In this document: piece by piece, positions 1 to 10,639 of the stretch
Position numbering within the stretch: the stretch's first letter is position 1
Layout of the letters: each line of letters starts with the position of its first letter
NCBI RefSeq assembly: GCF_022539315.1
Contig: NC_066326.1
Coordinates: 15,268,601-15,332,600, forward strand
Source of the DNA: Serinus canaria
Taxonomy: Eukaryota > Chordata > Aves > Passeriformes > Fringillidae
DNA: 64,000 nucleotides
Direction: 5' to 3'
Made by a program: the position numbers and the translations under genes
The notes under the pieces: generated by a model
Databases searched by the model: none
Told to the model about the DNA's origin: nothing
What the model saw: only the letters and a program-made list of their open reading frames with translations

Positions 1-278
1 GGTGTTTGTGCATTTACTCCTCTGTCCCCAGCTCCTGGCACTGCAGCTGCCCCAGACACCCAGGGACTGAACTTGGGATTGTCCCCTCTGGTCTCCACTG
101 TTCCCTGGAGAGCAAGGAGCCCCTGGCTGTGCCCCAGCTGACACCACACTGAGTCACCCCAGCAGTTCTCCCTGCTCTCCCATCAGGACACTGTTATTAC
201 AGTAACTCCTTAGCAGACCATTTTTTCAGGTAATTTATAGATTTTCAGCTACAATTTTTAATTTTTTTTCTCTTTTTA

Positions 279-279
<1 letters not shown>
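1..279. other. Unique sequence, no gene seen
   Basis: The first 220 bases are moderately GC-rich and pyrimidine-rich, then the sequence turns AT-rich just before the poly(A) tract. No open frame, splice pair or known repeat is recognisable. The moderately GC-rich part could be the edge of an unidentified dispersed repeat, but nothing in the window matches it. Confidence 0.5.

Positions 280-320
<41 letters not shown>
280..320 (+). repeat. Poly(A) tract, 41 bases
   Basis: An uninterrupted run of 41 A. It is preceded by a T-rich stretch (about 255-277) and followed by ordinary sequence. CR1, the dominant bird LINE, does not make poly(A) tails, so this could be the tail of a retrocopy or simply replication slippage. 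I see no target-site duplication or recognisable mRNA-derived sequence upstream, so a plain mononucleotide repeat is the safer call. Confidence 0.9.
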
Positions 321-322
<2 letters not shown>

Positions 323-2316
323 TGATTAGAACAAAAACAATCAGTTCCTCCACAGACACACAGAAATACAGACTCACCAAAAAGTGAAATCCAGGGGATC
401 TAGTGTGAAGAAAAAAGAAAATAAGGAGGTCTAACTCATATGGTAAGTGCAGGAGGAAAACTAAAATAGCTTATTCTGCTGGTTATTTGGGACAAAGTCC
501 AAAAGCTGTCATTTACATCAGACCACTTTAGACACTTTAAGGGCAAGTATAAACAGAGGGAAAAGGTCCCCATGGAACAGACACCTGCTGTTTTAAAAGT
601 CATTCTTAAAGCAAAAGTGTGAAATGGAAATCACTGCCAGTTATAACTATGGTAAAATGAAAAAAAAATAAAATTAATTACCTGAATTGCACAGGCACTA
701 TTACTGAGTTCTATGTTCACTTTATTTGAATGCTTCAGCATTCAAGCACCTGTTTGAAAACCAAATATTAAGCCTTTATGTTCAGTTATTTTTGAATTTA
801 TTAAGTGCCTGTTCAGGAATTATGCTTGTGCCAAAGTGAAAATTAACCCAGTTGTCTGAGGTAATACTGTAGTTTTATGGCAGAGGAATCTTTTTTATTT
901 CCACAAAATTGAACTACAGCTAAAACCTGCAATACAGAACAGGCTAAGAAGGCCACCAAAATAACTAACACAAATAAAGAATGAGTAAATAATGGCAGTT
1001 TTTTAAATGACAAAAATCGTTCCTGGTAGCTGTGTCATTATTTAGAGAGGGAGCTGTCCTAAAACCCAGCTGGTTTATAATCTTATGCAAAGACAAAAAT
1101 CATTGCTCTGGGAGAAACAGAAGTTTTCCTGAGCTACATTTCCACAATGTTTTGTTTCAATCATCCTCCATTTGAATATCAGATGATCTAACAAATGCAG
1201 TTCCACTTGCCAGATTCCTGTTTGTAGAAATTCAAGCAGCCAGGCAATGCAGCATCAACAGTGTATGTGCTGCTGGAGATCTGCCTGCTGGGGAAGTTCC
1301 TGACATATTCTGGTTTTAGTCTGGAGAACAAGACATAGGAGAGGGCTGCTTTGTAAAGAATTGCTCAGTCTCCCTTCATTAATAACAATCTTAGATCATC
1401 ACAAGAGATAAGTTAAAATGACTTTATTCAGCCTTGCAGAGAAAAGCAGACTGTCACAGGTTTTCAACACTGTCCATGGAGAGGCACAGAGAGCAGAATT
1501 AATAGTTCAAAGTAGTGAGAAAATAAGGCTAAATTAAAGGAAGAAAGATTGAGCCTGAGTAGTTGGGTTCACACTCATCTATGGAGCTGAATCTGGTTGT
1601 TAGCTTTCCAATGCTATATGTTAAAATATGAACTTTATGTTAAAAATAAAGATCACAGAAGCATATAACATACAAACAACACAGAAATTCAGACTAAAAA
1701 AAACTAGAAAATACCTTAACAAATTTCATGCAGGAGCTTCAAATTTTACACACAGGGTGGTTGCTAGGATTTCAAAATCTAGACATCAAATAATACAAGA
1801 CTCACAACATCATTCCTCCTCACTGAGTCTGTATTGTTTTGTTAGTACCACCCCAGCATTTCTATCCTGTTTCATTTCCTGGGAAATTTATCAGAAAGGA
1901 CAGAGCACGAGGAAGATGTGAACAAAACCTTACAGAAGGGATTAGCACAGAAAAAGGATGACAAGCTGAAAAATGTGATGTAGGAGTTGTAGTGAAATAA
2001 ACCCTATTAATACAGCAGCAAGCATGTTGTTTGTCATTGTTTTTCAGTGCACAGGACTAAAATCCCACTGTACTGAGCAAATGCCTGGTGCTATTTTCTG
2101 ACTGTAGTTCTGGCTGTCAGTTCCGCTGTTCCCTCTGCAGGAATTGTGGAATTGGCTCTGTATAACTGAGGGGATGTTCTCCAGCCCAGCACACTCACAG
2201 CCCTTTCCCAGACTCACAGCAGAGGATTCTGCTCTCTCCAGAATGACAGCACACACACTCAGGTGCCTGTGTGCAAAGTGATGCAGCAGGAGCACTTTTA
2301 GCCTGGCACTTGAGGA
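321..2316. other. AT-rich unique sequence, no gene seen
   Basis: About 2 kb of AT-rich DNA with short A-runs (for example 660-668) and no long open frame. The only frame of note is 97 codons at 1628-1921, lysine-rich as expected from A-rich DNA, with no domain. No repeat family is recognised. Confidence 0.5.
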
Positions 2317-2344
2317 ATAAGAGAAGTGTTATAAGAGAAGTGTT
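2317..2344 (+). repeat. 14-bp perfect tandem duplication
   Basis: The 14-bp unit ATAAGAGAAGTGTT occurs twice without mismatch and without a spacer. It is probably a recent slippage duplication. No function is implied. Confidence 0.85.
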
Positions 2345-2856
2345 CAGAGGAGGGTGGTTTATCTAATAAAACCAATATAGCTGGGAAAAAAAACCAACCT
2401 TGTGGCACAAAGCTCCTTCCACTGACAGCTGGAAAACTGAATGAGGTTTCTGGGATGCAGTTTGTACTTTACTAGGAATAAATGAATATGTTTTAAAAAC
2501 AATGTATTTCATTTTAATATGTTCATGCCAGCAACTTTGTGCAGTTGCTCACAGACCTGGGCAGAACAAAGTAAACTAATGTTAACTTGTAATACTGTGG
2601 TGTTGGAAGATGGGAAAATGTGATTGCTTCTCTTTCCAATAATTATTTCATGGTGTGAGGCTGGAGAGTCTCCAACTCCACAAAACCTAGAAGTACACAA
2701 CCTGGAAACAACTGCTTATGCAAAGATTGAGCTGAACCTGGGAGAAAAGCCTCACAGTGCCAAAGCAGAGCTGCAGATCCCCTTACGTCTGGGATTGTAC
2801 CTGTTCAGCATCAGCTCTGTGGTGGACCCAACCAAAGCTCCAAGAACTGCACAGCT

Positions 2857-3026
2857 GCAAAGGCAGCAGGCTCAGAGTTGGGCTCCAGCCGCAAAGGCGG
2901 CGGGCTCGGGGCCGGGCTCCGGCTCCAAAGGCAGCGGGCTCGGGGCCGGGCTCCGGCCGCAAAGGCGGCGGGCTCCGGGCCGGGCTCCGGCCGCAAAGGC
3001 GGCGGGCTCCGGGCCGGGCTCCAGCT
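2857..3026 (+). repeat. GC-rich minisatellite, 34-bp unit x 5
   Basis: Five head-to-tail units of exactly 34 bp start at 2857, 2891, 2925, 2959 and 2993. Each begins with (G/C)CAAAGGC and carries G-runs in the pattern GGG-CTC-GGGG-CC-GGG. Unit 1 is the most diverged and least GC-rich. Units 2 to 5 differ at only a few positions, mainly the start base, A/G in GGC(A/G)GC, CTCG/CTCC and the last bases. The array is far richer in G, C and CpG than its surroundings. Because 34 is one more than a multiple of three, each unit shifts the frame by one, so one amino-acid set recurs in rotated form in several frames of both strands. This creates open frames such as 2624-3055 that are not genes. The G-runs give local G-quadruplex potential on the plus strand. 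Confidence 0.95.
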
Positions 3027-5325
3027 GCAATGCTCTTGCCCATATTTACAGGTAGTGCTGAGGCCTCTGCCCATCGTCATGGGAGATCTGACACTGCTGT
3101 ATCACACTTACCATGGGCACCATCACTCCTTCCCCTGAGCACTGGGAGCTGTAATCCCATCAAACCAAACTCACTTCACTGAGTTTGATTTTGTTTCTGC
3201 TTTCATCATTCTAAATCAAATGGGAATGACAGACTGACGGGCCTTGTGAGCACACACAGCACAGCACAGCCCAGCCAGAAATCTCCTTTTGAAGTTTTCA
3301 GGCTGCTCATTACAGCAGAAAGCAACAGCCCTGATCATGTGCTGCATTTGAGCAACCCTGTCCACATCCAGAGATGCTCTGCAAAGCATCTGACATGTTC
3401 CCCTTGTTTGGTAAAAATGAATTTACACAACCAGAAGCCTTCCCTCAGTGCTTTTCATTTGTCTATAGGTTTGTCTCAGTTTCCTTGAAGAAGGCAGAGG
3501 AAGCACAGGCAGCAATGCAAAAGGCCCTTTCTGGCCTTATCATCAGAGTTTTAACATGAAATCAGAATATTAGCTAGCCAGTGATGTCACAGGCTTCAGA
3601 AACTTCCACCCAACCCAACACCTTCTTCCTCCCATCCTAGCAGCAGCATGGGAACTCTTCAGCAGGGATTAACCAAGCTGGGCTAGAGCAGCTTGTGCCA
3701 GGACAAGAAAGACAATATGAGAACTTCCCATCTCCAGGTGACCACACCTTGCTGCTGCTTCTAGATGTGATCCCTGAGGAGAACAAAGCCAACAGCACTA
3801 TAAAAGCAAATGAGAAAATGTTCTCATTAAATGAAAAATGCAAAATCACTTGGGGTATCTTTTCCTGAATTAGATTCCCCTTGAAGACAAATAATTTAAA
3901 AATAACTACAAAGCAAAATAAATATCTTTGGAGTCTTCTTGTTCTTTGGGGAACCTTTTTCAAACTGCTATTAAAAGAAACCAACCAAGAACAGCCCAAC
4001 ATCAGCATTCCTTATCCAGGCAACCCCACCCCTGAGATCTTCAGCAAAGAAAGTCAGCCAAGAATCCCTCTCCCAGATCTACCTTCCCATGGAAGATGTA
4101 GAGATTTTTCTACTTTGAGCATCTCTGATTTTAGCCTCAACTTTCCCAATTTCTTGGTAAGACTCCATCACTGCCCAGCTCTCCTGATCTAACTGGTACA
4201 AACCTAAGTATGAAATCTGGCTCTGTTAGACACTGACTCCTCTCTGCAGCCTTTTCTAGGTGAGGTCTCCATCTGCTGCAAACAATGGAACTACCAATTC
4301 TCATAACAAATGCCAAATGTGGCAGAAATCCTCACAGAATAATTAGGATGACATTAAATTCAGGTACCAGGAAGAGAAAGAAGGCAATTAGAATATTAAA
4401 AGGATGGAAGATATAAAGAAAGAAAAAGCTTTGCCATGTCCATGGCTCTCTGAAATCTGGATCAGGTATTTACAATTATTAATAGCTCTAAGGACCATGG
4501 AACACCTGGATCTCAAGGGAGCATCTGCATCCAAACCCTTGCACTTGAGGAATGACTTAGCAAAACTGATACTGGTAAATATTCATTCTTTGACTTTCTG
4601 CTGCTAAAAAAAAAAACCCTACATCAGAAAAAAAAGCCCTTCAGATTATTGCAGAATTCCTCTTTTTAATGATTCTCCTACCCAGGTCTCACTGGTCATA
4701 TCTCTCAACAAACCCTACTGATGATCTGTAAAATCAGCACTCAAACAAAAGAACTGTGAATCCTGAGACCCTCAGGAAGGGGGATTTGTTATGCCATGGA
4801 GCCTGAGAGGCAGTGGTAAGGAGCAGGCACACCCAACAAAGCACTTCAGAGGAGGTCAGGTCCCAAGAGCTGTGGTTGTGCCATCTGTCAGCACTAATCA
4901 AGTCCTTCCTCACCTCAAATCCCCATTCGTGCTCCTGGGAGTTACAGCTCCGCCAGACTGGAGAGGAGAAGGAGGGGGAAAAAGTGCAAGATATTACTGC
5001 ACCCTATTCAGGGTGTTTTGAAAACTCACAATGTGCACACACTCTGTTTATGTGAGGTTGTAAAAAAGTCAGCAGCTTGAGCAAAATCCAGCCTCCACCA
5101 TGGAAGCTTTAAGAGGATTCTCCATGAACTCTAAAGGCTTATTATTTATTTATAATAAAGTTCAACAAGGCATCTTTGACTAAAGGGGTGTGGGCAAGAG
5201 GGTTTAATTATGTTCACCCTCGTTGAACTCCTGGTTATGCATTTAACACCACAGAGACCAGTTTTAGGCTACACACTAATGAACTTAAACTCTGAGCACA
5301 GCACTGTTGTTGGCATGGACTCACC
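3027..5325. other. Unique sequence, no gene seen
   Basis: Ordinary AT-rich to mixed sequence. Short A-runs occur near 4606-4616 and 4629-4636. Open frames on both strands at 3637-4192 overlap each other and carry no recognisable domain. A short palindromic AT stretch lies at 5139-5158. I see no promoter, splice pair or repeat family. Confidence 0.5.
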
Positions 5326-5331
5326 CATCAC
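5326..5331 (+). repeat. Target-site duplication (left), CATCAC
   Basis: This 6-bp sequence abuts the LTR terminus at 5332 and is repeated exactly at 5686-5691. Six-base duplications are typical of class II (ERVK-like, betaretrovirus-related) insertions. Confidence 0.75.
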
Positions 5332-5685
5332 TGTCACAGCTGAGATGGCCACCATACACAGAGTGTCCCTAGCCAATTCCAGAAGGCTTCAGCCCATCCA
5401 CAGTAACACCAGACCACTTCAGAAGGCTTCAGGCATCTGCCCATACAGAGTAACTCCATTCCCCTTCAGAAGGCTGCAAGAATCTTCCCTTCTTGTTCTT
5501 CCACCCAACCTTTTATCCCCTCCTGTTGATGCATTGCACCTGTGTGCCCTCTGCTCCCTTTGGTGGTTGCTCAGTGCCCCTGGGCACTCCATGGCTCATT
5601 GCTGTCAGTGCTGCTCACAGCTGTGCCCACTGGGGATGAGGCTGGGCCAGCCCCACTCCCAATCACCCCACACTGTGCACCTACA
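5332..5685 (-). mobile_element. Solo LTR of an endogenous retrovirus, ERVK-like
   Basis: A 354-bp element beginning TGTCACAG and ending CCTACA on the plus strand, that is TG...CA on either strand, bounded by the perfect 6-bp duplication CATCAC. A second copy lies at 43337-43636, and 5504-5604 here is identical to 43464-43564 over 101 bp. The minus strand is preferred because it carries a TATA-like ATAAAA (complement at 5511-5516) about 170 bp from its 5' end, placing U3 at about 5517-5685 and R/U5 below 5511. Near the U5 side the core AGAAGGCT recurs three times (5381, 5421, 5468), spaced 40 and 47 bp. The duplications abut the LTR on both sides, so no internal retroviral genes remain. It is non-coding: the 181-codon frame across it is a chance reading. 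The 6-bp duplication suggests ERVK; the family name is not known to me. Confidence 0.85.
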
Positions 5686-5691
5686 CATCAC
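5686..5691 (+). repeat. Target-site duplication (right), CATCAC
   Basis: Exact match to 5326-5331, directly after the LTR terminus. With the left copy it fixes both LTR ends and shows a solo LTR. Confidence 0.75.
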
Positions 5692-7406
5692 CCTGCAAAA
5701 GGTGTCAGCTCTCCTGCCAGCACGTGCTTCCATCGAAGGAATTCACTGTGTCTGAGGTAGCACGTGCCAAATTCAGCTCCTGTGCTCATTCCTGGCAAGG
5801 CCAATCTCATGTGACAGGTGCCAGGGTAACTGCTCTGCTGGGGAATCTGCCTGGCTGTGTGTGCTCCCAGTAAAAGAACAGCTGCCCTGGGTGCTTTGGG
5901 AACCCCATAAACCTGAGTGCATCCCAGAGCTGTGTATCCTCAGCTAAGGCTGGGGCTGCTCAGGGGAAGGAATGCTGTGTGCAGGTTTCAGAAGGTGGAG
6001 TTCCAGCACTGCACAAGCTCTGCCCCGTGAGCTCGCGTTGCTCCAGCCTGCGGAACCAAACAAGGATTCCCTTGGTGGGGCAAATACAGCTGTCCATGAC
6101 ATTCTGAGTAGCTGCAGGGTAAAAAACTCCTCCCTACAGTGCAAATTTTGAGTTAAGATGTGCCTTAACCTGCTAAAAAATGCCCACACTGTCTTTTCTG
6201 AAATCAATATGGGTGAGAGTCCAGTGTTATCCAGGTATCTGAAGCACAGACTCTGCCATGCCCTGGCAGTAACAATGTGCAAAGGCACCAGGCAAAGCAG
6301 TGAATAGAGGGGATACAGCACAGTTTGGCAGCCTCTTTCAGGAATTCTTCCCTTCTTACCTGCAGATTTGTTGCTGTGAGCCTCCCTGCATGTAAAGTGC
6401 CTCAGTTCTCCAGATGGAAGCAAAGGCACCTCCACCAGCTGATCTCAACAAGCACCTCAGCTGAGCAGAGGGCTACAGCAGGAGCTCCCCAGTGCACAGC
6501 AGACGTGTCATAACAACAGGGGCATGAGGGAAGGCTGCCCAGGTTGAAGGGCACAATCTATAAACTGTATTTAAATCAAAATCTTCAAGTTTTAATTGTG
6601 CGTGTGTGTCAAGAAATCAAATCCATAAGTGCTTTCCCCATAGCCACTGAAATGAAGCCTTGCTCGTGCTCTGAAATGCAAACAATCTGCTGGCAATGGA
6701 GATGATGCAACAGCTGTTGTAGAAGTACTGGGTTTACAGAGTATTATTATGCTTGAAAACTCTGCTTTTGATCAATGGGTTTCTTTCTCTCAACCACTGG
6801 CAATTTGGTACAAGAGAGATTAAAGACATCATTAACACAGGCTGTTCCATCCAAAGAGTGAGACACATGGTGTGCAGAGCCAGACTGACAATCTTCCCCA
6901 GGCTTAAGTGTGTTCCTGAGCTTCCACCACTGTCAGTAATTGTTTAGAATTCTGATTCTACTCTCCATCCCTCACATTCTCATGTAGAAACAAACCAATC
7001 ATCACTAGTTTTCCACAGAATCCCTAATACACAAACCACCTCTCATTCTGAGGCCAGTGACTCTCGTGGACTAGAGCAATTGCCTCCTAATAGAGCAAGT
7101 GGAATAGAAGAGTCACTCACAAAAGTAAAATTTGAAGTGATCAAATAATATCAATAGAAAATTAAAGAAAAAACCAAATCCTAATGTCCCATCAGAAAGT
7201 TAGAAAAAGTTTAAAATTATTGTATGCACTACACTTTGGAAGATTCATTAGTCCTAGAGGAGGCTGCTAAATGATTCCTTGGCATCTGTGAAGTTAATCA
7301 ATGCTTTTAGCCAAATTATCTACTCAGTGTTTCTGTAAGTGATAATATTCTGTTTTGCCTAGTAGAAATCCTTTTAATTTCTGTATTTGTAATTTTGTTA
7401 AGATTA
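5692..7406. other. Unique sequence, no gene called
   Basis: Mixed sequence turning AT-rich after about 6540. It includes a 163-codon minus-strand open frame (5944-6435) with no recognisable domain, motif or splice context, which I do not call a gene. No repeat family is recognised. Confidence 0.5.
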
Positions 7407-7427
7407 TCATTATTATTATTATTATTA
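7407..7427 (+). repeat. (ATT)n microsatellite, about 7 units
   Basis: A run of ATT triplets in AT-rich surroundings. It may be length-polymorphic. No function is implied. Confidence 0.85.
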
Positions 7428-8329
7428 GGTGGTGAGCATCATGACCTGGGGCTAAATTCAGCTTCACCCCAACCTTCTTGAGGCTGTAGAGGGGACCCCC
7501 ATGACAGAAACACTCCTACTGCCACAGCACAGCACTGCCAGTAGCTTTCCCCTGAGCAGGATCAAGGCTGCTGACAATGTTCTGCACAGACTGCCTACCT
7601 TGTCACCCCTTCTTTTCAAGGGATCACAGCCACTGGCATGGCCTCCATCTATAAACCCTTTGGTGTAATAAACCTCAGAAATAGGTATATCTGAAAAAAC
7701 TTCAAAGCTGGCTTGAAAGCATGAGCCAGATCTTCATTCTTTATGTCTGAGCTGCACAACACAGCAGTTGTAATCCAAAGGAAAATCTTATTGTTTAACA
7801 CTATTGATTATTGATCCATTCAAGAATAAAAGTATCCTCAACTGACAAGGTAGTGCCAAACCAAGAGTCAGCCCTGAATGCTTAAAATGCTTCTAAATAT
7901 TTGCTCACAATAATGCAGCACATCTAAAAAGAGCAAGCAACACAATGAGATAATCATTTAGCCAAACTAAAAGTGCATGTGTATAATAAACATTAAAAGG
8001 GCATGCATTGATCCATATATTAATCAGATTCATGCCCACAGACCAATTTTTCTCTCTCTGGGGTGTGAAGAACAAGGCTATGAATCACATTGGGAACATT
8101 TAAGGATCACACTTGAATAACCTAATTGTGTACAGCAATGATAGGATGAAAAGAGACTTAATCAAACTCTGAACTGTTCTTAGGTTTCATCCTCTTAAAT
8201 ACAGTTCTGTGGCAGGATGCTAATAAATTATTTGGATGGAAAAAAATGTTGGTTTACCTTATTAATATTCTGAATCTCATCTGCCCATTTCCTTCATGCT
8301 TCATCTCTTCATCTGAATAGAAAAACACA
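7428..8329. other. Unique sequence, no gene seen
   Basis: No long open frame. The part 7930-8060 is rich in TAAT cores and has the look of conserved non-coding sequence, but less clearly than the block that follows. Confidence 0.45.
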
Positions 8330-8720
8330 ATTACAGAGGAAAACATCAGGGTTTAATGCAAGTTTTGTTTCTTTTTTGTTACAAATCATGTAAATATATA
8401 CCTTTTATAAATTTACTGCCTAATAGAGGAACTGGAGTTTTGCTACATGTGAAAACTGTCAGCCGATCTTTAAATATTTATCTTTTAATTCCCCTGGTAA
8501 CATGTACTTGGAAATGTTTTCATAAATACATCGATAACTGTCTTGTACAGCTCATTAAGGAAGCTTTTTATCCTTTAGTGTAATAGTTCAGTTTACAGTT
8601 GCCTGTGAATCACTTTTATGGCCCTCCATTAAGCACGCCCTTCAAAGTACAATTATTTGTCAGATTTTGTATATACGGAAGCAATCAGCAGAGAAACAAT
8701 GAAAGCTGAGAAGATGCATA
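8330..8720. promoter_or_regulatory. Candidate conserved non-coding element
   Basis: AT-rich, complex sequence that is neither simple repeat nor recognised transposon. It has several homeodomain-like AT cores (such as CATTAAG and AATTATTTG) and retains isolated CpGs in an AT-rich setting (in CCGATC, TCGATA, CACGCC and TACGGA), whereas CpG is scarce nearby. That texture is common in deeply conserved vertebrate enhancers. The 75-codon frame at 8356-8583 looks incidental. This is judgement from sequence texture only; an alignment could easily overturn it. Confidence 0.25.
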
Positions 8721-9620
8721 AACACTTGGAGCCAAACCTTGGCCCATCTCCAGCAGTGATTCCCTCTCCAACAGACTCCACAGGGAATGAGATGCACTTT
8801 ACCAGATCCCCCACGAAGGGCAGGCAGGTTGTCCGTGGGGCAGGGTGGGCGTGCTGGCTGTCATTAACCGGGAGGGGATGCCTTAAAATTCCCCCTCAGA
8901 TCCCTCATGGGCCTTCCTCTGAGCTCCCAGGACGTAATTCTCTCCCATGTTGTACTTTTAAAACTCCCCTCAAGACCTTGTCTACTGAGGAGGGGATCTC
9001 CTCCACTTGTGCTTCTTGCCCAGCCCTAAGCCATAAACACCAGCAAGCTTCTGCTCCAGAAAAAACTTACTCACAGGAATGCTGCCCTTCAGTCAATGCC
9101 AAAGTTATTTTTACTTCCTAGAACTATTTCCTGGCAAAATACAGACTTGGGTAAATAAGTTTATAAATAGAGAGTTTGTGAGTTTTTTGGTGTTTTTTTT
9201 CCAATGCACTAAGTGTTGCATATCTGTTCCTGGAGTCCTTCCTTCAAAATTTCATCTCCTGGAAATTTACACCAGCATCCTATTGTTTCCCCCCAAACCT
9301 ATATCTATAATTGAGTACATGACAGGCATTATTATCTGCCAGGTCAGTGTGAGCTCAGTCACACAGGTGGCCTTGCAGGGAGCTGCAAAGCATGTGCAAC
9401 AGGTTTAAAACTCCAGCCCACAGCCAGCTGTGACTGTCTGCAAGGGAAGCATAAACCAAGCAACAGCACCAAAGGATGCACTCCACTGATCCACCTAGTG
9501 AAGAGAGATGGAAATAATGTCCAAGGAAAGGTAAGGAGACTAAAATGAAGAAGGAATTGCAACAGGCTTTCTTCCAAGAGGATGTGCTCTCTCTGCCAAA
9601 GACAGGCAGCAACAGAAGCT
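8721..9620. other. Unique sequence, no gene called
   Basis: Contains open frames of 154 codons (8657-9121) and 109 codons (9079-9408) on the plus strand and two overlapping minus-strand frames near 9355-9736. None shows a known domain. A T-rich tract lies near 9184-9200. Confidence 0.45.
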
Positions 9621-10090
9621 ACTGGGGTACTGTAGAGAGTGATCTTGAGAAGGTGATCTTGTCCCCCAATGAGTTGCAGCTGGGTCAGTTGCTGAAGATT
9701 GGAGGTGGGCCTGATCTTAACAGGCCACACCTGCAATCAATAAGAACTAGTGCTATATAAGAGTAAGGAAAGAGGAGTGAGGAGAGTCAGATTACTGTGA
9801 GGACCTGGAACAGTCAGTGTGTAGAGGAGCTGCCTGTAAATAACATCAAGAAGGCATGAAGCTCTGATAATATGAAATCCTTGTGCTATGATGATGATAG
9901 AACCTTTGCTAGCTGAGACAACAGGGTACCACATGCCCAGGGAGCTGAGGTGTAAGAACACATTAGATTAACACTGTTAATTCTCTATATATTCTATGTA
10001 TTCTGTCTAAATATTCTGACCCAGTGCTGATGAAATATATTAAATTTTTCACTGCCAGCTCTCCCCTTCAGTAAGGACTGTGGGTCACAA
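9620..10090 (+). promoter_or_regulatory. TATA-bearing block, possible LTR remnant or promoter
   Basis: In plus-strand order there is an imperfect inverted repeat (arms 9704-9713 and 9721-9731), a CAAT-like GCAATCAAT at 9733-9741, a strong TATA box CTATATAAG at 9753-9761, about 280 bp of mixed sequence, and an ATTAAA poly(A)-signal variant at 10039-10044. This order fits an LTR (U3, TATA, R, poly(A) signal) or a stand-alone promoter with a short transcript. I could not find matching target-site duplications or firm TG...CA ends, and no second copy exists in the window. Limits are approximate. A chance grouping of AT-rich motifs remains possible. Confidence 0.35.
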
Positions 10091-10639
10091 TAAGTTAGCT
10101 TAGCTGCTGCAGCTGGAACGCTCTGCCTGTCTGCATGTGAGACTCCTGAAACAAAATGCTTTTGTAACAAAAGACATCACATTTTAACAGACACAGAAGT
10201 GACTTCTGCCACATCTGAGCATCACAGACTGTATTTCTTCTAGTATCAAATCAACTCATGGCTAATGCTATAAATACCAATTCAGAAGGGTTTTCCACAC
10301 AGTGCAGAATTCCACTGCAGCTTGGACAGAATGGTTGCCTTGCTGAATGAGATATGGGACACTGATCAGTTAGCTGCAAGGTAAAATAGTGGTAAAATTT
10401 TTAACAGCACTGGAGAGAGATAGAATGAGTTTTGTTCAGTCACAGCACTGAGGACAAACGGTGATGGATGTGGTAGCTGGTGATGGCTGCATTGTGCCTC
10501 CCTTCTGATATTCCTGATAGATTTCACTGGTCCTCACATGTTCGGGAAGGCAGCAATAATGGATAACAAAAGGTAGAACTGGAGAACAAAGGGAAAAGCT
10601 CATTCAAAAGTGAAAGAAAACCATCTTCTTATCTTCTAA
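10091..10639. other. Unique sequence, no gene seen
   Basis: Ordinary sequence without long open frames, repeats or recognisable signals. Confidence 0.5.

Noticed and set aside
2624..3182. Alanine/glycine/proline/arginine-rich open frames on both strands
   Set aside because: They are frame rotations of the 34-bp minisatellite.
5210..5755. 181-codon open frame, the longest in the window
   Set aside because: It runs across the solo LTR in its antisense direction. The similar frame at 43266-43670 exists only because the LTR DNA is shared. No domain.
5944..6435. 163-codon minus-strand open frame
   Set aside because: No recognisable domain or splice context; length only slightly above what chance gives in 64 kb of this composition.
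8657..9121. 154-codon plus-strand open frame
   Set aside because: No domain or initiation context; lies in locally GC-rich sequence.
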